Source: an uncultured Negativicutes bacterium (GTDB taxonomy: Bacteria > Bacillota > Negativicutes > Acidaminococcales > Acidaminococcaceae). Taken from it: a DNA stretch of 19,658 nt. The stretch lies in assembly GCA_937926555.1 (NCBI GenBank), contig CALAZX010000187.1:1-19658 (forward strand), in the 5' to 3' direction. A program made the translations under genes and the position numbers. This document shows, in pieces, positions 1 to 6,664 of the stretch; the first letter of the stretch is position 1; each line of letters starts with the position of its first letter. The notes under the pieces were generated by a model. It made no database searches. It saw only the letters and a list, made by a program, of their open reading frames with translations, and was not told the origin of the DNA.

Positions 1-1
1 A

Positions 2-484
2 GAAGTGGACGGCAGGGAGTATTTCTTCCGCACCGTGCCCCAGGTGAAAGACATGATTTTCCGGGGAGAGCTGCTGGAATACGCCGAAGTCTATGGCAAC
101 TATTACGGAACACCGAAGCCCTATGTGCAGAAACTGCTGAACGAGGGTAAGGACGTGCTGCTGGAGATCGACATCCAGGGCGCGCTGCAGATCAAGAAAG
201 TGTTCCCAGACGGTGTGTTCGTGTTCATCGTTCCTCCGTCCCTGGAGGAGCTCAGCGCCCGTATCTACAAACGCGGCACTGACACAGAGGATGTCATCAA
301 GAACCGCCTGGCCGGCGCCACCAACGAGCTGGCCTACGCAGGCGAGTACGACTATATCATCGTCAACGACATCGCGGAGAAAGCCGCGGACAAAGTGCTG
401 ACCCTGTTGGAAGCGGAACGCTACCGGGCAGCCCGCACGTATTTCATCGTGGACGAGATCATTCATCACAAACTGGAGGAATAG
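2..484 (+). CDS. gmk: Guanylate kinase, 3' part (5' truncated by window)
   Basis: This is the C-terminal 160 residues of guanylate kinase, which converts GMP and ATP to GDP and ADP in the cytoplasm. The reading frame is open to the window edge, so the N-terminal part (about 45 residues, including the P-loop) lies outside. Visible family features are EVDGREYFF near the start (GMP-binding loop), YGNYYGTP (GMP-site tyrosines), DVLLEIDIQGALQIK (the conserved strand before the lid) and the lid segment RGTDTEDVIKNRL. The C-terminal extension after TYFIVDE is short and normal. It is followed after 3 nt by rpoZ, the usual gmk-rpoZ pairing in Firmicutes, and the Shine-Dalgarno sequence for rpoZ lies in its last codons. 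The GTG at position 5 is internal, not a start. Confidence 0.96.
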   Translation, partial: EVDGREYFFRTVPQVKDMIFRGELLEYAEVYGNYYGTPKPYVQKLLNEGKDVLLEIDIQGALQIKKVFPDGVFVFIVPPSLEELSARIYKRGTDTEDVIKNRLAGATNELAYAGEYDYIIVNDIAEKAADKVLTLLEAERYRAARTYFIVDEIIHHKLEE

Positions 485-487
485 ATT

Positions 488-676
488 ATGAGCATGGTAA
501 AACCCAACATCGACAAAATGGCTGAAATGGTGGACAGCAAGTACACCCTGGCAATCCTGGCCGCAAAACGCGCCCGCGAACTGACCGTTCCCGACAAGAG
601 CCTGACGGAGAAAGAAGTCAGCATCGCCCTGCAGGAGATCGCCGACGAGAAGATAACCTTCACCCGCAAGAAATAA
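488..676 (+). CDS. rpoZ: RNA polymerase omega subunit
   Basis: This 62-residue protein is the omega subunit, which helps assemble and stabilise the beta' subunit of RNA polymerase. The family signature is present: SKYTLAILAAKRARELT, the first conserved helix, followed by KEVSIALQEIADEKITF, the K-x-V-x-x-A-L-x-E-I region. The length is normal for short Firmicutes omega proteins. The ATG at 488 follows ggagga at 475-480 with 7 nt spacing; an in-frame ATG two codons later (494) is a possible alternative. It sits directly behind gmk and is very probably cotranscribed with it. Omega proteins are small and divergent, so the context adds much of the certainty. Confidence 0.93.
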   Translation: MSMVKPNIDKMAEMVDSKYTLAILAAKRARELTVPDKSLTEKEVSIALQEIADEKITFTRKK

Positions 677-820
677 GATCCGCGGACAGGCGCGGACCGC
701 ACAAACTGAAGAGAAAAACCAAGCGGAGGCCCTTTCCTGTCCGGAATGCGGCCTCTCTCGATATCAGCGGGAGCTGGTCCTGCGGTATCCGGGAGAATAT
801 CAACGAGAGTAGGAGATATC

Positions 821-2032
821 ATGTTAAACGGAAAGAAGATTGTACTGGGCGTCACTGCCGGCATCGCCATCTACAAAGTGGTGGACCTGGTAAGCAAACT
901 GCGTAAAGCCGGCGCGGAAGTACGGGTCGTGATGACGGAGCACGCCACAAAATTTGTTTCCCCCATGCTGTTCTCGGAAATCAGCGGCAACAAGACCGCC
1001 GTATCCATGTGGGACGGCCGGGATGACTACAATGTGGAGCACATCTCCCTGGCCACCTGGGCCGACATGGTGCTGGTGGCTCCCGCCACCGCCAATATCC
1101 TGGCGAAGATGGCCTGCGGCCTGGCCGACGACCTGCTGAGCACCGTGCTGCTGGCCGCCACCGCGCCGGTGGTGGTATGCCCGGCGATGAACTCCAACAT
1201 GTACGAGCATCCGGCCACCCAGCGGAACCTGCAGGTGCTGCAGACCCGGGGCGTCACCGTGATGCCTCCCGCCTCCGGCCATTTGGCCTGTGGCGTTACC
1301 GGACCGGGCCGTCTGCCCGAGGTCCAGGAGATCATCCCCTTCCTGGAGCGCTTCTGGGCGCTGCGTGAAGGCGATATGAAAGGGCTGAAAGTCCTGGTTA
1401 CCGCCGCAGGCACCCGGGAGCCTATCGATCCGGTGCGTTTCGTGGGCAACCGCTCCAGCGGCAAGATGGGCTACGCTATTGCCCGGGCGGCACTGCTCCG
1501 GGGCGCCGACGTGACCCTGGTGTCCGGGCCCTCCGCTCTGACCCCGCCGCCTTATGCCAAAGTTGTCTCCGTGGAGACCACGCAGCAGATGATGGACGCC
1601 TGCCTGGAGGTGTACCCCAAGGTGGACGTGGTGATCAAAGCCGCAGCCGTGGCCGACTTCAAGCCGGTGAACGTGGCGGACCAGAAGATCAAGAAGAAAG
1701 AGGGGGACAACGAGTTCATCCTGGAGATGGACAAGAACCCCGACATCCTGAAACATCTGGGCGGTCTGAAGGACAAGCAGTTCCTGGTGGGCTTCGCCGC
1801 CGAGACCCAGAACCTGCTGGAGAACGCCGTTGCTAAAGTGCGGAAGAAGAACCTGGACATGATCGTGGCCAACGACGTGACCATGGCCGGCGCCGGCTTC
1901 AACGCCGACACCAACATCGTCAAGTTCCTCTATCCCGACGGAACGGTGGAATCCCTTGATATGGCCTCCAAAGACGCCGTGGCCGGCATCCTGCTGGACC
2001 GTGTGATGGAACGCCGGAACAAAGAGGACTGA
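821..2032 (+). CDS. coaBC: Bifunctional phosphopantothenoylcysteine decarboxylase / phosphopantothenate-cysteine ligase
   Basis: This 403-residue bifunctional enzyme makes 4'-phosphopantetheine for CoA: CoaB joins phosphopantothenate to cysteine and CoaC decarboxylates the product using FMN. The CoaC half (about 1-185) has the flavoprotein start KIVLGVTAGIAIYK, the catalytic His74 in EHISLA, the PAMN motif at 121-124 (Asn124) and Cys157 in GHLACGVTGPGRL; these correspond to His75, Asn125 and Cys158 of E. coli Dfp. The CoaB half starts near 187 (GLKVLVTAAGTREPIDPVRF) and contains NRSSGKMGYAIA, AAAVADFKP and the lysine-rich IKKKEG loop. The start is the ATG at 821, behind aggag at 811-815; the frame is open farther upstream, but that part is not protein-like. 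The 144-nt spacer from rpoZ holds GC-rich inverted repeats (for example gatatc/ggtatc at 759-798) but no T tract, so readthrough from gmk-rpoZ is plausible. Confidence 0.96.
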   Translation: MLNGKKIVLGVTAGIAIYKVVDLVSKLRKAGAEVRVVMTEHATKFVSPMLFSEISGNKTAVSMWDGRDDYNVEHISLATWADMVLVAPATANILAKMACGLADDLLSTVLLAATAPVVVCPAMNSNMYEHPATQRNLQVLQTRGVTVMPPASGHLACGVTGPGRLPEVQEIIPFLERFWALREGDMKGLKVLVTAAGTREPIDPVRFVGNRSSGKMGYAIARAALLRGADVTLVSGPSALTPPPYAKVVSVETTQQMMDACLEVYPKVDVVIKAAAVADFKPVNVADQKIKKKEGDNEFILEMDKNPDILKHLGGLKDKQFLVGFAAETQNLLENAVAKVRKKNLDMIVANDVTMAGAGFNADTNIVKFLYPDGTVESLDMASKDAVAGILLDRVMERRNKED

Positions 2033-2109
2033 CACCGGGAAGAACGGCGGTCCGGGCCGGCTGAGGCGGAGAACCGCCGCCGGAAAGGACCGTCTTCCGC
2101 ACCGGAAAA

Positions 2110-2171
2110 GGGGAGCGGCAGGGACGGAAAAGCGGAAAAGCCGCAGCCGTGCGATTCCAGGTCCGCTCCCC
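2110..2171. repeat. Inverted repeat in the coaBC-metK spacer
   Basis: The 9-base arms ggggagcgg (2110-2118) and ccgctcccc (2163-2171) are perfectly complementary and enclose smaller inverted repeats (gcgg/ccgc and acgg/ccgt). Farther upstream, 2046-2100 also contains ggcggt/accgcc and cggtcc/ggaccg pairs. No T tract follows, so it does not look like an ordinary intrinsic terminator. It could be the folded 3' end of the coaBC message. Confidence 0.5.
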
Positions 2172-2202
2172 ATGGAAAATGAAAATAATTTGTGAACCGG
2201 GT

Positions 2203-2231
2203 TGCATTATGGCGGCGTATGCTGATATAAT
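2203..2231 (+). promoter_or_regulatory. Predicted sigma-A promoter of the metK riboswitch transcript
   Basis: TTGCAT (2203-2208) is 17 bp upstream of a perfect TATAAT (2226-2231). Transcription would start near 2238, about 15 nt before the first riboswitch stem. The -35 box is weak (3 of 6), but the -10 box and spacing are ideal. Confidence 0.8.
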
Positions 2232-2253
2232 AAAACACGGAAAATTTAATATC

Positions 2254-2357
2254 CTCATCACGAGCGGTGGAGGGAACTGGCCCAGTGAAACCGCAGCAAC
2301 CATTGCAGGGTGACCTGACAAACGGTGCTAAATCCTTACGAGAAATCGCAAGATGAG
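2254..2357 (+). ncRNA. SAM-I (S-box) riboswitch aptamer
   Basis: This leader binds S-adenosylmethionine and switches off transcription of the downstream metK. The conserved core is present: gcggtggagggaactggccc (from 2264), gtgaaaccgcagcaacc (from 2285) and the ggtgctaaatcc segment (from 2333). The closing helix P1 is formed by ctcatc (2254-2259) with gatgag (2352-2357). A terminator hairpin follows at 2372-2405, so control is by attenuation. I did not resolve the antiterminator pairing by eye. Control of SAM synthetase by this class is standard in Firmicutes. Confidence 0.95.
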
Positions 2358-2371
2358 ATTGCAATGACTTC

Positions 2372-2405
2372 AAAGTGCTCTCACGGTTGCGAGAGTGCTT
2401 TTTTT
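2372..2405 (+). terminator. SAM-dependent attenuator of metK
   Basis: The arms aaagtgctctc (2372-2382) and gagagtgcttt (2391-2401) form an 11-bp stem with two G-U pairs and an 8-nt loop, followed by a run of seven T (2399-2405). It sits 14 nt after P1 of the riboswitch and before metK, so it is the expression platform. Confidence 0.9.
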
Positions 2406-2424
2406 ATGAAATCGGCATGAGGAT

Positions 2425-2522
2425 GAGGGCGGGACCCTCTTTTCCGCCGTCCCGTATGCGGGCCGGTTTGAACGATATGCGGCAAGGGTGCCGCGCAAGA
2501 GGTGGGACGGCATCGCCGTTCC
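2425..2522 (+). promoter_or_regulatory. Hairpin-rich metK leader downstream of the attenuator
   Basis: Between the attenuator and the metK Shine-Dalgarno are two clear hairpins: gcggca/tgccgc (2479-2484 with 2489-2494, 4-nt loop) and gggacggc/gccgttcc (2504-2511 with 2515-2522, 3-nt loop, one G-U pair). Upstream of them, 2425-2454 can form three mutually exclusive stems (gaggg/ccctc, ggcggga/ttccgcc or cgggac/gtcccg). The last hairpin ends 6 nt before the aaggaga ribosome-binding site. No role is known; RNA protection or translational tuning is possible. Confidence 0.4.
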
Positions 2523-2546
2523 GTATTGAAAGGAGAACGTTTCAAC

Positions 2547-3725
2547 ATGAGAAAATTATTCACTTCCGAATCCGTTACTGAAGGCCATCCGGATAAGATT
2601 GCGGACCAGATCTCCGATGCGATCCTGGACGCCATCCTGGAGAAAGACCCCCAGGGCCGTGTAGCCTGTGAGACCCTGGTGGCCACCGGCCAGATCCACG
2701 TGGTGGGCGAGATTTCCACCAGCTGCTTCGTCGACATCCCGAAAATCGCCCGGGAGACCGTGATCGGCATCGGCTATGACCGCGCCAAATACGGCTTCGA
2801 CGGTTACACCTGCGGCGTGCTGATCTCCATCGACGAGCAGAGCGCCGACATCGCCATGGGCGTTGACAAAGCCCTGGAGGCGAAAGAGGGCAGCGCGGCA
2901 GAGGACGAGACCGGCGCCGGCGACCAGGGCATGATGTTCGGTTACGCCTGTGACGAGACCCCCGAACTGATGCCGTATCCCATCGCCATGGCCCACAAAC
3001 TGGCCCGACGCCTGACCGAGGTGCGCAAGGACAAGACCCTGACCTACCTGCGTCCCGACGGCAAGACCCAGGTGACCGTGGAGTACGAGGACGAGAAACC
3101 CGTACGCATCGACACCATCGTCGTATCTACCCAGCACGACCCGGAAGCCACCCAGGAGCAGATCCGCAAGGACATCATCGAGCATGTGGTGAAACCCGTG
3201 GTTCCCGCCGAGATGCTGGATGAGAACACCAAATACTTCATCAACCCCACCGGCCGCTTCGTAATCGGCGGTCCCCAGGGCGACAGCGGTCTCACCGGCC
3301 GTAAGATCATCGTGGACACCTACGGCGGCATGGCCCGTCATGGCGGCGGCGCCTTCTCCGGCAAGGACCCCTCCAAAGTGGACCGCAGCGCTGCCTATGC
3401 GGCACGTTATGTAGCCAAGAACATCGTGGCCGCCGGCCTGGCGAAACGCTGCGAGATCCAGCTGGCATACGCCATCGGCGTGGCACAGCCCGTATCCATC
3501 CTGGTGGACACCTTCGGCACCGGCAAGCTGGCTGACGACAAGATCGCCGAGCTGGTGAAGAAGAACTTCTCCCTGAGCCCCAACGGCATCATCCGCAGCC
3601 TGGACCTGCTGCGCCCGATCTACAAACAGACCGCCGCTTACGGTCACATGGGCCGCACCGACGTGGACCTGCCCTGGGAGCGCACCGACAAGGCCGAAAT
3701 CCTGAAAAAAGAGGCAGGCCTGTAA
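2547..3725 (+). CDS. metK: S-adenosylmethionine synthetase
   Basis: This 392-residue enzyme makes S-adenosylmethionine from methionine and ATP as a cytoplasmic homotetramer. Family landmarks are SESVTEGHPDK at the N-terminus (His14, Asp16), the hexapeptide-type loop GAGDQGMMFGYACDE, NPTGRFVIGGPQGDSGLTGR in the middle domain, and the phosphate-binding loop HGGGAFSGKDPSKVDRSAAY. The length is normal and no key residue is missing. The start is the ATG at 2547, behind aaggaga (2529-2535); the frame is open upstream but runs through the leader hairpins. It is transcribed from its own promoter through a SAM-I riboswitch, so its product represses its own synthesis. A strong terminator follows, making it a single-gene unit. 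Confidence 0.99.
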   Translation: MRKLFTSESVTEGHPDKIADQISDAILDAILEKDPQGRVACETLVATGQIHVVGEISTSCFVDIPKIARETVIGIGYDRAKYGFDGYTCGVLISIDEQSADIAMGVDKALEAKEGSAAEDETGAGDQGMMFGYACDETPELMPYPIAMAHKLARRLTEVRKDKTLTYLRPDGKTQVTVEYEDEKPVRIDTIVVSTQHDPEATQEQIRKDIIEHVVKPVVPAEMLDENTKYFINPTGRFVIGGPQGDSGLTGRKIIVDTYGGMARHGGGAFSGKDPSKVDRSAAYAARYVAKNIVAAGLAKRCEIQLAYAIGVAQPVSILVDTFGTGKLADDKIAELVKKNFSLSPNGIIRSLDLLRPIYKQTAAYGHMGRTDVDLPWERTDKAEILKKEAGL

Positions 3726-3763
3726 TCTGAAAGCAAGTATAAGCACGTGAGAAAATGAGGACG

Positions 3764-3844
3764 AAGTACGGAGCAGGAGCATTTCCGGCCGCTGCAGTTT
3801 TCCGCCGGAAATATGATTTTTCTTCCTGTTCCGTACTTTTTTTT
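3764..3844 (+). terminator. Long two-part intrinsic terminator after metK
   Basis: The outer stem pairs aagtacggagcagga (3764-3778) with tcctgttccgtactt (3824-3838), 15 bp with one G-U pair. Inside it, atttccgg (3781-3788) pairs perfectly with ccggaaat (3805-3812). Eight T follow (3837-3844). A small A/T hairpin (gaaaaaa/ttttttc, 3845-3864) lies immediately after and might act as a back-up. Confidence 0.93.
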
Positions 3845-3876
3845 GAAAAAAGCAGGATTTTTTCGCCTAAATAGCG

Positions 3877-3882
3877 TATACT
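3877..3882 (+). promoter_or_regulatory. Possible -10 box upstream of the ccpN-like gene
   Basis: TATACT (3877-3882) lies in an AT-rich stretch after the metK terminator, where the next unit must start. No good -35 box is found at 16-18 bp, so this is tentative. The transcribed leader would contain a small cccga/tcggg hairpin with a GAAA tetraloop (3916-3929). Confidence 0.4.
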
Positions 3883-3945
3883 ATATAAGATCTGACTATA
3901 TTGTTAACACATTTTCCCGAGAAATCGGGTCCGGTAGAGAAAGGT

Positions 3946-4617
3946 GTGAGTAAAATAGCTTTAAGCAACAGACAAAAACGCATTGCGGAGATTGTTCGCC
4001 AGAGCGGACCGATCACAGGTGAGAAGATCGCCCGCCAGTTGAATGTGACCAGAGCCGCCCTGCGCTCAGACCTTGCTATTCTGGTGATGGGCGGTATTAT
4101 TGATGCCCGCCCCAAAGTCGGCTACTTTTATACAGGAAAGAATACGCTGGGAATGCTGATGGAGGAGATCTCCTCCATTACTGTAGAGGATATCCAGTCC
4201 GTGCCGGTGGCCATCAACAACATGAAGAACGCCTACGAGGCGGTAGTGACCATGTTCCTGGAGGACGTGGGCACCATCTACGTGATTGATGAGAAGGGCC
4301 TCCTGGTGGGCGTGGTTTCCCGGAAAGACCTGCTGAAGGCTGCGACCAACAATAGCGGGGATCTGAAGGACGTGCCGGTTGTCATGGTGATGACGCCGCT
4401 GGCAAAAGTGGTGACGGTGACTCCGGAGACCTCGGTGGCCGCCGCCGCACGGAAGATCATCGACAATGAGATCGACAGTCTGCCCGTTGTGAAGTGCGTG
4501 GACGAGGTGACACGCAGTTTCGAGGTCATCGGCAGGGTGACCAAGACCAATTTCACCCATCTGCTGGTTGATATCGCAGAGGGCAAGGGAGGTAATTACC
4601 ATAAAGACGACAGATAG
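3946..4617 (+). CDS. ccpN: CcpN-like transcriptional regulator (HTH plus paired CBS domains)
   Basis: This 223-residue protein resembles CcpN (YqzB), the Bacillus repressor of gluconeogenic genes. Residues about 8-62 form a DeoR/HTH_11-type DNA-binding domain: NRQKRIAEIVRQSGPITGEK, LNVTRAALRSDLAIL and the signature ARPKVGYFYTGK. Residues about 80-205 form two CBS domains (GTIYVIDEKGLLVGVVSRKD and VMTPLAKVVTVTPETS), which in CcpN sense adenine nucleotides. I chose GTG 3946 because SKIALSNRQ then aligns with the Bacillus N-terminus; however aaagg ends only 1-2 nt before it, so translation may be weak. An in-frame TTG at 3901 would read through a GAAA-tetraloop hairpin. The neighbour ppsR overlaps its 3' end, as in Bacillus, linking carbon control to pyruvate, phosphate dikinase control. 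Confidence 0.88.
   Translation: MSKIALSNRQKRIAEIVRQSGPITGEKIARQLNVTRAALRSDLAILVMGGIIDARPKVGYFYTGKNTLGMLMEEISSITVEDIQSVPVAINNMKNAYEAVVTMFLEDVGTIYVIDEKGLLVGVVSRKDLLKAATNNSGDLKDVPVVMVMTPLAKVVTVTPETSVAAAARKIIDNEIDSLPVVKCVDEVTRSFEVIGRVTKTNFTHLLVDIAEGKGGNYHKDDR
4587..4603 (+). promoter_or_regulatory. Ribosome-binding site and apparent AUA start of ppsR
   Basis: A perfect GGAGGT core (4588-4593, inside aagggaggt) lies 8 nt upstream of ATA at 4601-4603. No ATG, GTG or TTG occurs at a proper distance: TTG 4568 is upstream of the Shine-Dalgarno and GTG 4625 is 32 nt beyond it. Starting at ATA gives the expected PpsR N-terminus. A single G instead of A at 4603 would restore ATG. Confidence 0.6.
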
Positions 4618-5428
4618 AAATCCCGTGATCTACGCGCTGTCCGACTCCATCGGCGGCACGGCCGAGTCGGTGATCAAAGCCACCACCAGCCAGTTCACGG
4701 AAGTCAATTTTGATGTGATCCGCATTCCTTACGTCAACAGCAAGGAGCAGATCGATAAAGCCATCGCGGAGGCCGCCGAGAACAAGGCGGTGATCTGCTA
4801 CACCATGGTCATCCCCGAGCTGCGGGAGCATATCGCCAACCGGGCCATGGAGCTGGACCTGCAGGTAGTGGACGTGCTGGGCCCCATGCTGAAAGCCATC
4901 GAGAAGAACTCCGGCATGCTGCCGAAGAACCAGGCCGGTCTGATCCACGCCCTGGACCACGAGTACTTCAAACGGGTGGAGGCGGTGGAGTTCGCGGTGA
5001 AATATGACGACGGCAAGAACCCCATGGGACTTTCCAAGGCGGATATCGTGCTGATCGGCGTGTCCCGCACATCCAAGACGCCCCTGTCCATGTATCTGGC
5101 CAACAAGCAGCTGAAAGTGGCCAACGTGCCCCTGGTGCCCGAGATCCTGCCTCCGGCGGAACTCTACAAGGTGCCGCCCCACAAGGTGATCGGCCTGCTG
5201 ATCAACCCCTACAAGCTGATCGACATCCGGTCCACCCGGCTGAAATGCATGGGTCTGTCCGACCAGGCGGCCTATGCCCATCTGGAGCGTATCAATGAGG
5301 CGCTGGAATACGCAAAAGCCATCATGCGGCGTATCCACTGCATGATCATCGATGTGTCCGACAGGGCCATCGAGGAGACGGCCGGAATTATTCTGGACTA
5401 CGTAAGAAAAAATGAGCACCGCATGTAA
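4601..5428 (+). CDS. ppsR: Pyruvate, phosphate dikinase regulatory protein (PPDK kinase/pyrophosphorylase, DUF299)
   Basis: This is the YqfL/PpsR family enzyme that switches pyruvate, phosphate dikinase (or PEP synthase) off by ADP-dependent phosphorylation and on by phosphate-dependent dephosphorylation. The family N-terminus is VIYALSDSIGGTAESVIKA; the P-loop-like GVSRTSKTPLSMYLA follows KADIVLIGV, and then come VANVPLVPE and the C-terminal DVSDRAIEETAGIIL. The length is 275 residues if it starts at ATA 4601, matching the family (about 270). The start is unusual: a perfect GGAGGT stands 8 nt before ATA, with no canonical codon in position. Automatic annotation would pick TTG 4568 or GTG 4625, and the latter would cut into the conserved first strand. 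It overlaps the CcpN-like gene by 17 nt. The dikinase gene itself is not in the window. Confidence 0.93.
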   Translation: MKTTDRNPVIYALSDSIGGTAESVIKATTSQFTEVNFDVIRIPYVNSKEQIDKAIAEAAENKAVICYTMVIPELREHIANRAMELDLQVVDVLGPMLKAIEKNSGMLPKNQAGLIHALDHEYFKRVEAVEFAVKYDDGKNPMGLSKADIVLIGVSRTSKTPLSMYLANKQLKVANVPLVPEILPPAELYKVPPHKVIGLLINPYKLIDIRSTRLKCMGLSDQAAYAHLERINEALEYAKAIMRRIHCMIIDVSDRAIEETAGIILDYVRKNEHRM

Positions 5429-5438
5429 GCGGTAGGAT

Positions 5439-5517
5439 AATCCCCCGGCAGGACTGAGGTGACCCCCGGGCGTCAGTGTGACTGGCGCCAGGAGGCCGGT
5501 GCAGGCTGCGGGGGATT
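5439..5517 (+). promoter_or_regulatory. Folded GC-rich spacer upstream of the dGTPase-like gene
   Basis: A long-range stem pairs aatccccc plus gcag (5439-5446 and 5448-5451, one bulged G) with ctgcgggggatt (5506-5517), 12 bp in all. It closes over at least one inner hairpin, cgtcagt/actggcg (5471-5477 with 5481-5487, 3-nt loop). No T tract follows, and the gene's ribosome-binding region begins about 20 nt later. It matches no riboswitch class that I recognise. Confidence 0.45.
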
Positions 5518-5549
5518 TCGTAGTTGAGGAGAGAGAGGCAGGTGGGAAT

Positions 5550-6536
5550 ATGGACAGCAGACTGTTCACGGAACGGCTGGAGCGGCAGGTGCTGGCTCCC
5601 GGAGCCTCGTTCAGCGACGAGGCCCGGCGGCTGGTGGAGGAGGAGCCGGACAGGCTCCGGACTTCTTTCCAGCGGGACAGGGACCGGATCATCCACAGCA
5701 AGGCCTTCCGCAAGCTGAAGCACAAGACACAGGTGTATCTGGCTCCCGGAGACCATTACCGCACCCGGCTGACCCACAGCATGGAGGTGTCCCAGATCGC
5801 ACGGACCATCGGACGGGCCCTGCGGCTCAACGAGGACCTGATCGAGGCGGCGGCCCTGGGACACGACCTGGGGCACACGCCCTTCGGCCACGCGGGGGAA
5901 CTGGCCATCCGCAAGTACACGGGGCATTTCGCCCATAACGAGCAGAGCCTCCGGGTGGTCCGTTTCTACGGCAGGAACGGCCGGGGCCTGAACCTGACCA
6001 CGGCGGTGCAGAACGCCATCGTCTGCCATACAGGCCCGCAGCAGCCCGCCACCCTGGAAGGGGCGGTGGTGCGCCGCTGTGACCGGATCGCCTATCTCTG
6101 CCACGACTTCGACGACGGCATCAAGGTGGGGATGATCGGTCCCGACAAGCTGCCCGGCATGGTGGCCATGCGGCTGGGGACGGTGCCCACCCAGATCCTG
6201 GACATCCTGGTGAACAACATCGTGGAAAGCTCCGAGGGGACAGGGGAAGTCCTGATGGACCCCTACTACGAGGAGGCGGTGGAGGAGTTCCGCCAGTTCA
6301 TGTTCGACTATGTCTATCTCTGCCCGCTGCTGGAGAAGGAGCACCGGAAGGCGGAACACGTGGTGACCTGCCTCCTGGACCTCTATCTGGAGACCCCGTC
6401 CCTGCTGCCTGCGGAAGTGCAGCAGAACTTCGAGCGGTTCGGGATGGAGCAGGCCGTCATCGACTATGTGGCGGGGCTGACAGACCTGGCCGCCGTCCAT
6501 CTTTTCAATGAGCATTTCGTGCCCCGTATCGGGTAG
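5550..6536 (+). CDS. Deoxyguanosinetriphosphate triphosphohydrolase-like HD protein
   Basis: This 328-residue HD-superfamily enzyme belongs to the dGTPase-like family, which cleaves dNTPs to deoxynucleoside and triphosphate; the true substrate is unknown for many members. It begins with the family pattern SFQRDRDRIIHSKAFRKLKH and KTQVYLAPGDHYRTRLTHS. The metal site is complete: His76 (RLTHSMEVSQ), His105-Asp106 (LGHDLGHTPFGHAGE) and Asp178 (RRCDRIAYLCHDFDDG). The ATG at 5550 follows an aggcaggtggg stretch; the frame is open upstream to 5478 but runs through the folded spacer. A gene of this family before dnaG is common in Clostridia and relatives, and suggests linkage of dNTP control to replication. 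I leave the symbol empty because orthology to E. coli dgt is uncertain. Confidence 0.9.
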   Translation: MDSRLFTERLERQVLAPGASFSDEARRLVEEEPDRLRTSFQRDRDRIIHSKAFRKLKHKTQVYLAPGDHYRTRLTHSMEVSQIARTIGRALRLNEDLIEAAALGHDLGHTPFGHAGELAIRKYTGHFAHNEQSLRVVRFYGRNGRGLNLTTAVQNAIVCHTGPQQPATLEGAVVRRCDRIAYLCHDFDDGIKVGMIGPDKLPGMVAMRLGTVPTQILDILVNNIVESSEGTGEVLMDPYYEEAVEEFRQFMFDYVYLCPLLEKEHRKAEHVVTCLLDLYLETPSLLPAEVQQNFERFGMEQAVIDYVAGLTDLAAVHLFNEHFVPRIG

Positions 6537-6664
6537 AGAGGGGCAACTCTCTCAGAAAATTCTTTTTTGGAGGGAAATGGAAGAGAAAAAAAGGATTTTC
6601 ACGAGAAAGGGAGAATATAGACTATAAGAACCAATATTTCAATCAGTCGACAGGGAGTGCCTAC

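Noticed and set aside
729..766. gaggcc/ggcctc hairpin between rpoZ and coaBC as a terminator
   Set aside because: No T tract follows and the stem is short and interrupted; readthrough into coaBC is more likely.
824..2173. 449-residue minus-strand frame over coaBC, and a similar one over metK (2556-3782)
   Set aside because: Both are His/Gly/Val-rich mirror images of conserved GC-rich genes, without start signals.
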